A stretch of DNA of 64,000 nt from Phallus indusiatus (Eukaryota; Basidiomycota; Agaricomycetes; Phallales; Phallaceae), in NCBI GenBank assembly GCA_027605045.1, contig JAQFWX010000037.1, positions 62,001-126,000 on the forward strand, given 5' to 3'. The notes below the pieces were generated by a model that saw only the letters and a program-made list of their open reading frames with translations, was not told where the DNA came from and did not search any database. The position numbers and the translations under genes were made by a program. Shown here in pieces: positions 32,852-43,502 of the stretch (position 1 is the first letter of the stretch; each line of letters opens with the position of its first letter).

Positions 32852-35800
32852 TCAAAACATCTGCCCGCGACAATTAACAGCACCACAAAGGCATTTGCGA
32901 TGTATAGCCTCTTGTTTATGTGGAGAAGGACCTGCACCCTGAGAAACCACAAGAAAAAAATAATTTCATGAGTTTTTTTAAGTTCCAGATCAAAATATTG
33001 TATACAGACCACTTTGACTGTTTTGTCTTCCAATTCTTCATCTTCCATTTCTTCATCTTCATCATCACCTTCACCAAAATATGCAAAGGTGATCTCTTCT
33101 CCTTTTTGAATTTCGCGCGATGTAAAGATTGTTAGTGCGGGTTTTCGCACATCCGGTTCGTTTACATAGGTGGCTGTTATTTGACAGTTAGGGTCACAGG
33201 AGTGGTTCTTTGGGTGGTTTTTAGGTTTTTCATGGGTAATAAAAAATGAAGAAAATTACCAAAAAACGCGTGAACTACGAATTCAAATTTAAATAAGCAG
33301 ACAGGAAGTGTTTCACATCAAAACTCACATTTCCAACATGAAAAGCATCAATTGTATAAGTACTAGTTCTTTCTTCATCTTTGCTTTTGTTCACATCTTT
33401 GTCCAGCGATCGGAGATGATAAAAATCAACGTCAAATAAATACGTTCGACCGTAACGATCATACAACCTACAACACAAGATTAGCCAGTGCGGAATATCC
33501 CCCAAATAAACAAATATACTTACTTTCCCCGCTCATCCGCCTCTGCCTCTAAAATTATTTCTCCAGAATATATACCTAAATAAGTACCCCGGGGGATTTT
33601 CTCTTCAGCAAACACACCTATCCATGATTCGGGCATGAGCGGGATGCCCCATGAAACATGTAACGCATTTATTTAATATCTTACCCCAGCCTTTGTTTTT
33701 CGTGAGAACGATCGAAATTTGGTGTTTACGACCATTCTGGACGACCTTTTATGTAAAACAATTGCACGTAACTTCAGTAATCGTTCAGGACGAAAATTAT
33801 TTTTATAAAAAGCGCTCACTCTATTTGCACATCCCTCCGAACATTCACAAGCATCGTTACACTCGAAAACTGGATAATGGGGATGCAACAATCTTTCCTT
33901 CTTGTACAGAAACCCTTTAATTTCACCACCAGTCCAAGCCGTCTGTCTTCGGACACATGCACAAGTTTTGGACTTGGGATCACAAGGTCCAATACAATCG
34001 CACCCCTGAAGTAACTTTTTATCTGACCTCGGTACACCTTCTCCGTAAACAATTCTATTGGTATAATAGAATTCCCAGGGAGGCGTGACCGGTCCGTTTT
34101 TACGACCAATGATAGATATTTTGGGTGCCAGAGGCTCGTCGTCCGCCGTATTGTCTTCTATCATTGCCTCAAAAATGTATTTCATTTGAGGATTGAAATG
34201 ATAGTGAGGAGGAAGCCGATTAATCATATCGTGTAATTCTGTAGGAAGCTTTTCGGCCGGCCATTTAATTGACGCAACTAATCTGTCGTTGTAGTCCGGA
34301 ACTGGCTCGGTATTACCGGCATTTATATTCCTGAAGTCTGGTTCCTTGACAAGTATCGAGGGTTTGGGGAGCACTTCGTTGTCCGGAGTTTTGGGAGCGG
34401 AATTCAAAGCCTTTAGAAAGAACAGTCTAGACTTACGCCCTTGGTGGAAAACCGAAGCACGTACCAATTCGTCAGAAGATAGACGGGAAGCATGATAATT
34501 ACTACGTAAATCCTCTTCCTCCTATTATTATGTTTTTAATAAACGGTAGTATTTCAAGGCAAACGAGAAATGTGAGATACCTTTACTAATAGATCATTCT
34601 CCGGGGGCTGATTTGAAATTATCAAAATTGAAGCAAAATCTCAAAAATATGTAACTAACAGTAATAAGCTGAAAAGTTTCGTCTTCGGAAGTGTCTCGGT
34701 CCGCATCAATTTGTAACTCAGCGATGGGATCTATCAAGTTTATAATGACATCCTCATTTTTGGGGTATATTGGAGATGGCGGAGATGGGGAAGGCGTTCC
34801 AAAGGTTGGCGACTGTGTCGGTTCTAAAGCATGCTCACTTGAACCGCTAATGGGATTTCGACTTGTGTCCCTCGAACCAACTGGGCCAATTAATTCTTCC
34901 ACCAGTAACTCGGCAGGTGAATCGAGACCAAAACCGGAATCGTCAATATCTGCATTCGGTTGTATGGTATGCTGAAATGCAACTGCCTCCGATTCAATGA
35001 TTTGAGTGGGTTCACCGCTTTGTGCTTGCTCTTCAGAACGACTTGATAAAGCAGGATTGGGGTCAAATTGTGGGACGTCCACAGGTATATCTACCGAATT
35101 TGAGGCTTCGTCGTCATGAGATACACGAGTTCGAATAAATTTCCAAACAAACTTACGAGAATGAAGTCCCTTGAGCGGTAATGGTTCTGGGCTCGCGTCA
35201 ATAATAACAACATCATCTTCGTCAAGGTCTATAGTTAGATCGATAGCATCCGCTTGGCTTGTACCTTTCCCCGGGATGCGTTTGTTAGCGGCTGAGGTAC
35301 CTACGGGTTCGTCTTCGGAATCAGAAGAGATTGAAATGACGTCCTGCTCGATCAAATTTATTCCTGATTCACGCTTGGGTTGCTTTTCCGAAGAAGAACC
35401 TTAAAAAAAAGAATCACCATAAATTATACAACCTTGTAACACGGATGGTCACAAACCTGCTTTGGTTGAATTCCATGAACCATTGAAGCTCGACGATGGA
35501 GCATTGCCTATTTCTGGAATAAATACATTTTGCATTTAATTTTGAAAAGAAAGTGGTTAACTTGCCTCTGGGTATACTCCGGAAAACTGAGACACGTTTC
35601 TTCAGAGGTAATGAACGACGCGAAGAAAGACGCGTGGTCATGCTTGGCGGTGTTGGGGAAGATCCAGCAGAAAAGTTTGAGGCCTTTTCTTTCCCTTTGT
35701 GACTGGGACCTTGAAAGGGGGAAACTTGACCAGATGGCCCAGCAATTTGTTTTTCCGGCAAGGACACCAATAAAGGCGAGCCAGAAGAGCTCGGATGACC

Positions 35801-35980
35801 ATAATTATCGTGAGAGACATCGCCATTGATAAATAAATTAGTAGATATCTCTCCGGTCTCAGTTGGCGTTACATCAGGCTCGGAAGTCGTCGACAAACGC
35901 AGCTTTTTGATGACAGAGGACGCGTCTACCGCGGCGTCTGATGCCCTCCGCTTCAAGTTTGAAGTAGCATCGTTCGCCAT
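32852..35980 (-). CDS. SET-domain histone H3K9-type methyltransferase (SUV39/DIM-5-like)
   Basis: Predicted nuclear lysine methyltransferase of the SUV39/Clr4/DIM-5 class, which makes the H3K9 methyl mark of heterochromatin. From ATG 35980 the N-terminal ~400 residues are disordered and acidic, with a SUMO-interaction-like motif DVISISSDSEDE; no chromodomain is seen. The pre-SET zinc cluster shows GCDCIGPCDPKSKTCAC and CNDACECSEGCANR. The SET core has NKGWG, YLGIYSGEII, YTIDAFHVGN, FTRFL joined over an intron to NHSCDPNCQ, then EEITFAYFGEG. A post-SET C-x-C-x4-C follows (KCLCGAVNCRGQMF) and ends at the TGA (32852-32854). With pre-SET, SET and post-SET all present it looks active. An acidic insert (DDEDEEMEDEELED) separates SET from post-SET. 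Substrate specificity is inferred from the family. Confidence 0.87.
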
Positions 35981-36503
35981 TTCAGAAAGAAAGAACCGAG
36001 TCTGTGTGAGGTTGTAGTTGCCAAAGATGTGATTAGAATTTGTGAGATTTTGACATGAGGGTGCAATGAGGGTGAGAGAAATTTAGGTTAAGGGGGTAGC
36101 GGAGTTTGAAACGGCAGGATGGCGCAATGCCACCAACGTTCCCCAAAGAGATTTTTTATCGCAATTCCAGGTGCAATATCAGCATAATATCCCAGAAGCA
36201 ATATTGAAGAGACTGCCTTTAAACCAACAAGAAGTCCCATCGATTTACGGGCGAAATGTTTGCTTGGGGCTGAAAGTGATGCACGAATTCAGCCAATTTT
36301 TAGGCGATCCATTACTTCCCAGCATTTCCACATAAAACCTTGTTGAAAATTCTCGCTAATGAATTCCAATCGTATATCCTGTTTACATCGTAAAACGACG
36401 TCAATTGACAGTACAAAAGAGCAAAGCAAGTTTGAAGCAAGTCGTGCGGTAAATGCTTTCCGTCACGCGTTATGCGTCACACCAGAACAGGTATTCCAGT
36501 TGA
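35981..36503. other. Divergent intergenic region
   Basis: About 520 bp between the starts of the SET gene and the mitochondrial carrier gene; expected to hold both promoters. No clear TATA box. Confidence 0.45.
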
Positions 36504-37797
36504 ATGTCCTCCAGCTCGGATTCGACTATTCAAGAGAAAACTGTTGGTCTGAAAGCTGCTTTAGCCAGTACTGCCACAAGGTTAGTATCCGATTATGATC
36601 GATATGGAACAAGAATTAACCTGCTTCCAGGATCCTGGCCCTGTACTTTTCACGTCCGATTCGTCTTTTTCGACCGTCAAAGATCAGCGGATGGCACTCG
36701 CTAGGAAATCAATCTCTTCCATTACTGATTAAACAAAAAGGCGTAAGTTTGCTCCTTTTGAGAGTGAAAAAGTAAACGATTAACTCTTCAAGTGGATAGT
36801 CATACCGAGCCATTTCGTACCTCCCCTCTTTGTAAACGCTTTTCTCGGAACTGTCCTTTGGACAACATATTCGGAAGTCAATTCCTTGTTGAACACACAT
36901 GTCTCAACACTGTCCCCTACAGCGGTAGCCGCACTGTCAGGAAGTTGCGCAGGTTCCGTACAGGCATTGGCAGCCGCTCCCGCAGAGAATGTACGCATTC
37001 TTCTTGAAGGAGGACAAGCTCGTAGTAGTTGGTCCACGGCGTGGAGAGAAGTGTTTTCTGGAGCTGAGTCTTTGAATTCTACGTCTTCTGAACCTGCAAA
37101 GCACCGAGAAGAAGTGAGACGCGTGCAAGCTTGGGTTAAAGAGGCCAGAGAAATGGCAGGACGAGGCTGGCATGGATTAGGTTTCGGAATGGCGAAAGAT
37201 AGTTGTGGTGAGTAATCTGCCCCCAGGTTTAGAATATCATAGCTTAGAAGTGTCTTTTTTCTAGCTTTCGCGGTCTTTTTTGCTATCTTCGAGGTTTCTC
37301 GGCGTACAGCAGCCCGTGCACGTTCTTTCGGTTCTCGAGTCTCCCAATCCATACCCCCTACACATATTTCTCCACACATCAAGTCCCACATACCTCGAGT
37401 TGTTCATGGGATTGTAATTGTAGGAGGAGGCATGCTTGCCGGTCTTTCCTACGATCTCGTATGCAGACCCTTTGATATCGCACGCCGCACGGTTCTATCT
37501 CACCGACCGCGTAGATCCAAAACGAAACCCGTCTCTTCATCAGCGAGCAATATCAACTCATCCCTGACACATTGTTCCTCTGCTCAGACACGATCAACTG
37601 TCAACATTCTCACACATAAGCTCAAGTCGGATGGCGTTTTGTCATTTTTCGAGAACCCGGCTAGATCAGCACTCTCGTCGAGTTCTGGTACCAGCACGTG
37701 GCTACGAACGTTAGGTCGTTTGGGGCCATGGGGGATCGCGTTCCTAGCTTGGGAGACATTTGGTCCCGAGTTGTCGCCGACCCATGGTTTGCAATGA
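36504..37797 (+). CDS. Mitochondrial carrier family protein
   Basis: Inner-membrane solute carrier of the mitochondrial carrier (SLC25) fold; substrate unknown. ATG 36504 starts MSSSSDSTIQEKTVGLKAAL. Across introns the protein continues ILALYFSRPIRLFRPSK, ISGWHSL, then HFVPPLFVNAFLGTVLWTTY with a signature P-x-E-x-x-R as PAENVRI, then GWHGLGFGMAKDSC joined to FAVFFAIFEVSRR, and GGGMLAGLSYDLVCRPFDIARR, where PFDIAR fits the P-x-[DE]-x-x-[RK] carrier signature. The C-terminal helix region is TLGRLGPWGIAFLAWETFGP, and the stop is at 37795-37797. The first repeat lacks a clean signature motif. The protein is of the divergent type common in basidiomycetes, not one of the well-known ADP/ATP or phosphate carriers. 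Confidence 0.78.
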
Positions 37798-38599
37798 CTG
37801 CGATGGTTCCTACTACGGACCTACGGACGACCGTTCCCTTACGTCTCGTGACCTCTTTTTCATCAATTGCTGTGCGATACCCTAGATTTCAAAATACCCC
37901 GACGTAGTAAGCTTTACTTGCGCTTTCTATATCGAATAAATCTACACAGATCTGAAATGACCGGTCCGGCATTCAAATCCGCAGTGTACATCACCTATAT
38001 ACACATTACTCGATACGTAAATTAGGGCTAAAAACGAGTGGAGCTTTGACCTCGTGCAAATACCCTCGAGCACCTGTACATACATACAAATCAGTCAACG
38101 TTCAATTCAATGCATTTGCAAATTACAGCTACTCCGGCGTCGGGATATATTTTCTCAGCTTGAAGTTGGTGGCGGATCGGCAACACACCGGCTCCCCAGA
38201 TCCATAAAAAAATCCCCATTTATAAAAATAGGGTTGAATCAAAATGGTCGCTGCTATTTGAAAAATTGAGCACGCGCATGAGCACATGCCTAGTCAACCA
38301 ATCATCACGGCCAGCAGGAGACGAATGAATTCCAATATTCAAAAAAGCGCTTCTTGTGTAAATATTAGAATTCATTCTTTTTGATTATTCTGACTTCGAC
38401 TTCGACGAACGTTTCATTGTCTTGACGTAATGATTCTTTCTAATACTAATACACCATGTCATTTTCTTCTTCTAAATTTGTTAATCATTTGATAGAAAGA
38501 AACGTATGTATATCACCAACAGAGAACCAATAAAAAAATTCAACACCAACAACAAATATTCACCAAAAAAAGTCCCTTTGATTCGATACTTATTTCAAG
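37798..38599. other. Convergent intergenic region
   Basis: About 800 bp between the 3' ends of the carrier and bHLH genes. AT-rich near 38340-38560; no gene recognised. Probably long 3' UTRs. Confidence 0.45.
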
Positions 38600-39967
38600 T
38601 CATGCTCCCGGAGAACCGGAAGGCATTCCCAATAATGAGCTAGGCGTTTGAGCCTGCATGGCGTATTGACGGCGTGTCCGTACCGCATCCGACGACAAGA
38701 CATTATTATCTTCCGAAGCCGAGCTACTGCTGTAGCGGCGTGATGACATATTAAGAAGTAAAGATGCAGCAGTGTGTTCATCTCCCGACCATTTCTTCGC
38801 AGGCTGTGCCGAATTCAGCGAAAGTGGACTCGCGCTTCTTGGTATGCCATATCCCTTCGACGACGTAAATTGGGGAATCTGATAGGGTGATGTTGGAGAC
38901 GGTAGCAATATTGGCGAAGTCGTGACATTGGTCGGATTCAAGATACGAGAGATCGCATACCCATGTGCCGCATACGCCGGACTAGGAAGAATGTTGGGAG
39001 AGCAGCTCGCCGAGGACGGAACAGAGCGAGAATGGGTTGCAGAATCTGAAGAAGACCGAATTGTGGTAGGCGGCGCTAGCCCGAGTGGCGGAGGAAGGGT
39101 GAGACCCGGTAAGGAACTTTTCGCCATCGCTGTGGGAGCAAAGGGTACAGACTGAGGCGGAGAAGGTAATTGAAGGACAGGCGAAGAGGTGGGTGAACCT
39201 GAGAGTAATGAAGATATCGAAGGAAGACGAGTCCTGCCCGTGCTGACATTGACATGGTCGGGAGCGACATCCGGTTGTATTGAAACGTTCGTACGACCAT
39301 AATACTCCGTAGATTCATCATCGAAATCACTGTCAGGATCTTCGACAGGGTCATCCTCCTCCACTTCCTGGACTTTCCGTTTTCGTTCTAAACCGTATTC
39401 GCGCTCATGCTCTATCGAGCAAGCTTCCTCCAATAGAGAAGAAGAGAGCGAGGACGATGATGGCGCTTTTGTTGATGACAGTAGGTCACTCCCGCATCTC
39501 TGACACAAGCCCTGTTCGAGACTCTTCATCTTATCCACCATACTGCGCAAATAGTCAACAGTTCGAACTAAAATTTCGAGTTTGAATTCTTTATCTTCCT
39601 TATCCTTCTTCTCGTGTGTCCTTTCGTTAGGAACCAACTGACGCAAAGCAGCGAGGGCTTCATTGATCTTCTCTCGCCGCCGTTTCTCGATGACTGAGTG
39701 GTTCGTCTTTCGTAATTGTTCTCTAGCGCTCTTGGATAGAGGGCCTGAAGGTTTTCGACCTCTTCGACGAGGGGCTGCGGTCGTAGGAGAGGGGTCTTGA
39801 AGAGCTTGTCCGTCAGGGACGGACTCGAGCATTGACAGATGGAATTCTGCCGAAGACTGTGATGGTTCTTTGAGAGCTAGTTCCCTTAGGCGCTTAACTT
39901 TACGAGGAGGATTGTGGTCTTGTTGTGAAAGCGAAGCGGATGACGAGGAAGAGGCAGCTGGCGGCAT
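38600..39967 (-). CDS. bHLH transcription factor
   Basis: Single-exon gene of 455 residues from ATG 39967. Residues ~85-165 form a basic helix-loop-helix domain: basic region NHSVIEKRRREKINEAL with the H-x3-E-x3-R pattern that reads E-box (CANNTG) DNA, helix 1 ALAALRQLVPNE, a charged loop (THEKKDKEDKEF), helix 2 LEILVRTVDYLRSMVDKMK running on as a short coiled coil. An N-terminal arginine cluster (RRRGRKPSGPLSKS) may act as an AT-hook or nuclear signal. The remainder is low-complexity Ser/Pro-rich sequence with an acidic patch (VEEDDPVEDPDSDFDDE) likely to be a regulatory or activation region. It resembles the fungal INO4/ESC1-like group only in the bHLH part; the target genes are unknown. 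Confidence 0.88.
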   Translation of the reverse strand: MPPAASSSSSASLSQQDHNPPRKVKRLRELALKEPSQSSAEFHLSMLESVPDGQALQDPSPTTAAPRRRGRKPSGPLSKSAREQLRKTNHSVIEKRRREKINEALAALRQLVPNERTHEKKDKEDKEFKLEILVRTVDYLRSMVDKMKSLEQGLCQRCGSDLLSSTKAPSSSSLSSSLLEEACSIEHEREYGLERKRKVQEVEEDDPVEDPDSDFDDESTEYYGRTNVSIQPDVAPDHVNVSTGRTRLPSISSLLSGSPTSSPVLQLPSPPQSVPFAPTAMAKSSLPGLTLPPPLGLAPPTTIRSSSDSATHSRSVPSSASCSPNILPSPAYAAHGYAISRILNPTNVTTSPILLPSPTSPYQIPQFTSSKGYGIPRSASPLSLNSAQPAKKWSGDEHTAASLLLNMSSRRYSSSSASEDNNVLSSDAVRTRRQYAMQAQTPSSLLGMPSGSPGA

Positions 39968-41124
39968 GGAAGTGAATCAAGTTTCACGAATGGTGATGGT
40001 GGTAAGGAGAAATGGTGAAGGAGAAAGAGATGTCAAGCGTCGAGATTTCAAGCGCTGAACTTGAATATAGTGGGATAAAGCATGCCCCTATTATTTCGGT
40101 CGTGTGCCTTCTCGGACCTCAGGGTTTGGAGGTACAACGTGCGCGTCGTGGACCAATCAGCGTGCGTTACCATAAGGGTCGTGTGCGACACAGCAAACGT
40201 TTTCACCCTGGCCTAAGGCGAAATCAAGATTTTTTCTATTTTTGTGAATTAGAAAGATGATGTCTTGGGAGGGATCGACTCGGAACTCGCAGCGATAAAC
40301 ATGAATCAGTGATCCCGGTTCGTGCATACGAAAAGGTCTTGTGGACTATGGGATATGGGATGATAATAAAAATATAACTCTCAGTGCTACCAATGAGAAT
40401 GATTGCTTCTGTTATGAAAAGGGATTTCGATGAACACACGTTCAACATGCATTTCGCGAAAGATCGTATGAATGCGGGACAAGGAAATGGGCTTACCGGT
40501 TTTTACTCCGAGAATGAGCTGTTTCCGATAATAATGGAGGGTGCAATTACTCGGCATTCCAAGGTGAATATATTCCTTGGAATATTCCAAGCTACAGGTA
40601 ATATAATCGGTCAGCTCGACATATCGTCACTAACATGCACTCTTACTCCTAAGTACCAGCAGCGCACGTGTGCTTTGGTTTCAGCCTATTTTCCCAGTTC
40701 TCAGCGACTTTGTGGCATCTGGTGACTTACGACCATTGTTTTCCGCCTTCGGTGAAATAGCCCAGTCGAGATTGGATATTATTGCATATAGATAAGGAGG
40801 AAGTCACCAGTGTTTCAAATCTCAGCCGGAAACAAATAGAAGGCAAGAAAGGCACCATACGATCAATGATCACTAGCACCAGTATGGCAGTGTAGCCACT
40901 AGGTGGCCACTCTGGGAAATTCAATATCAATCTGCCAACTATCAAACGGTCGAACAGACATTATTGACAATTTGGATATGAATTGGGAACATTTGGATAA
41001 ATTTCGCTTGATTTTTCGCTTTCCGAGATGGACAGCGCTGAAAGTGAAGATGCTTATTACGTAAGCATATCTGCTTACGTCAAACTTACGTAAGGTATCT
41101 CAGTGAACGAAATCGAGAGCGAAA
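39968..41124. other. Divergent intergenic region with repeated TTACGTAA-type motif
   Basis: About 1.15 kb between the bHLH and BRF1 starts. An opening at 40384-40725 shows no family features. Close to BRF1, CTTACGT-type sequences occur three times (41057-41065, 41074-41080, 41085-41095). An alternative BRF1 first exon (41028-41060) is possible. Confidence 0.45.
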
Positions 41125-43502
41125 ATGGTATGTGCAAAACAGATGCTAATTCTCCACAATCAGAATTCACTCACTATGTATGCCCATTGGTTTAGCCTGT
41201 CTGTGGTGATTGCGGTGGGACAACGATTGAATATGATACTGCCGCCGGGAACGCTTTCTGCATCCACTGCGGTACTGTTGTAGAGGAGAACACTATTGTG
41301 GCGGAAGTTACTTTTGGAGAAACTTCAACAGGTGCCGCAATGGTTCAAGGATCTTATGTTGGTCAAGGCCACAGTATGTTATCTTATGTTAACTTCCTCC
41401 AAATATTGAACACTAAATTCCAACAGCAAGGGCGCGTATAACTGGGCCGGGAGGTTTCAGAGGATCCGTAGAGTCAAGGGAGCAAACACTGGCAAATGGT
41501 GTGTATACCTTCATAACTTGTAGCTTAAGTTCTCATTTATACAATTAAGCACGGCGTAAGATCCGTCAAGTTCAAGCTGCGTTGAATATCTCGGAACATA
41601 CAGGTGACCAAGCGCAACGATGGTACACATTGGCAGTAGAACATCGCTTTACGAAGGGCCGTCGAAGTGAACTTGTCGTTGCTGTTTGCTTATATGTTGC
41701 GTGTCGTATGAGCAATACTAGCCATATGTTAATCGACTTTTCAGACATGCTCCAAGTAAGTATAACCTTTACTACATCATTTCGTCGTGAATATCTTTTC
41801 AACCTCACATTTATATCGCGCTTAGGTTAACGTTTTCGTTCTTGGAATGACATACCTTCGCCTCGTACAAACTTTAAACATCAGGCTTCCTCTCATCGAC
41901 CCTGCACATTACATCCATCGTTTCGCCGCGCTTCTGGAATTCGGAGAAGAAACAAGCAAAGTTGCAACAGACGCAGTCCGTTTAGTTCAACGCTTTAACC
42001 GTGATTGGATGACAGCTGGAAGACGTCCAGCAGGCATATGTGGCGCATCCCTTCTTCTCGCTGCTCGTATGAACAACTTCCGCCGCTCGGTTCAGGAGAT
42101 CGTACAAGTCGTAAAAATTGCCGATGTAACACTCAAAAAGCGTCTCGAAGAGTTCAGGAAAACTTCAAGTGGCAATTTGACCATATCCGATTTCAGAAAA
42201 GTTTGGCTAGAAGAGGAGATGGACCCTCCTGCGTTCACAGAAGGAAAGGACAAAGAGAAGAAGTTGCAAGTCAAAGTATCAAAAGGGAAGCGTAAAAGAA
42301 AGAAAAAGAAAGATGAAGAAGAAACTGCCGAGAGTAGTGAAGAATCCATCAGTGACGAAGAGGAGCAGCAAGAAAAGACTGAAGTGTCCCAATCCCCGTT
42401 GTCGACAATTAATCCCGCCTTGTTCAATCAAGGCATCCTGTCCGGTACTCAAAGCACGCTTGCACAAGAATCAACTTCAAGCCAAGTTCAAGAACCGATT
42501 CAGCCGTTATTTTTGCCAGACCCCGATGAAGAAAGTTTGTCACTCAATGGCAACGTTGAAGCCAACATCGACCCTCGTCTTCTGGAACCCTCTACGACTT
42601 CACTTCTGGATTCAAAAGGAATGTCGGAAATAGATGAAACGTTGGACTCTTTTATCGCTGGGGAGGTTTCTGAATTCATTGACAACGAACAAGGCTCTCT
42701 TCTGGCTGAAGCGTTAAGTGTCGCAGAGAAGCAGCGGCAAACGACTCTGGACGATTTGGAAGGACTTGATGAGGACGAACTAGACAGGATGATACTTTCG
42801 GACGAGGAAGTCAGAATTAAGGAACGGATATGGGTGGAATTGAATAGAGACTACTTGGAGAACCTTGCCAGTAAGTAAAGATAAAAAGGAGTTCTGTTTG
42901 TTTTTATTATGTACTTATATGTTGATAGCAAAAGCTTTGCGAGAACAAAATGGCGAAACGGCGGCACCAAAGCCGCGCAAGGTATGCAAATCTGTACATA
43001 TCGTACAACTCATCCCGGCTAATAATTGTCTTTACAGCGGCGAAAAACATCAGCTAACAAGCCTCGAGATGCTTCCAATGCTCATGGCTCAACGGCCGCC
43101 GAGTCCGTTCGGACTTTAGTGACCAAGAGTAAAAAATTCAGCCGGAAAATAAACTATTCAGCTTACGACTCGTTGTTCGGAACAAACACTAGTGCTCAGG
43201 CCTTGGCTTCACAGAAGAGTGATGCTCTGGACGATGCAGGTTTATATCGAATGTCGCCAGATCAAGACGATAAAGAAAATGAAGAACCAATGGTCGTTGT
43301 CGAAGAGGAAGGGGGCGGTGTTGGTACTGGTGCTAAACGGACGTCACTGAAGACTATTAACGGCAAAGGATCACAACCTTCGGCGGCAGTGAGGACGTAT
43401 AGCGACGAAGAACCAGACCTTGATGGAGAAGCGGATGGAGAGAAGAACGATGATACTTGGGGTGTGGATGACTATGCGGAACAATTTGAACAGGAAGTTT
43501 GA
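41125..43502 (+). CDS. BRF1: Transcription factor IIIB subunit BRF1
   Basis: TFIIB-related subunit of TFIIIB, which recruits RNA polymerase III to tRNA and 5S genes. The zinc ribbon is CGDCGGTTIEYD and FCIHCG, C-x2-C-x15-C-x2-C. Exon 2 continues GTVVEENTIVAEVTFGE, GAAMVQGSYVGQGH, then GGFRGSVESREQTLAN. The two cyclin folds include YTLAVEHRFTKGRRSELVVA, VCLYVACRMSN, LIDFSDMLQ joined to VNVFVLGMTYLRLVQTLN, and RPAGICGASLLLAARMNNF. The BRF1-specific C-terminal part has SRKINYSAYDSLFG, the TBP/TFIIIC-interacting block of the family, then an acidic tail. The chosen ATG (41125-41127) is followed at once by a GTATGT donor, with exon 2 from 41196 giving M-PVCGDCGG. The other possible first exon, 41028-41060, also joins in frame. 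All later joins are open. Confidence 0.9.

Noticed and set aside
37960..37990. ATTCAAATCC, B-box-like
   Set aside because: Only a loose match; no A box at a suitable distance and no tRNA fold.
40384..40725. Plus-strand open stretch of 113 codons between bHLH and BRF1
   Set aside because: No recognisable motif, no promoter signal, and the reverse strand is open as well, which suggests chance.
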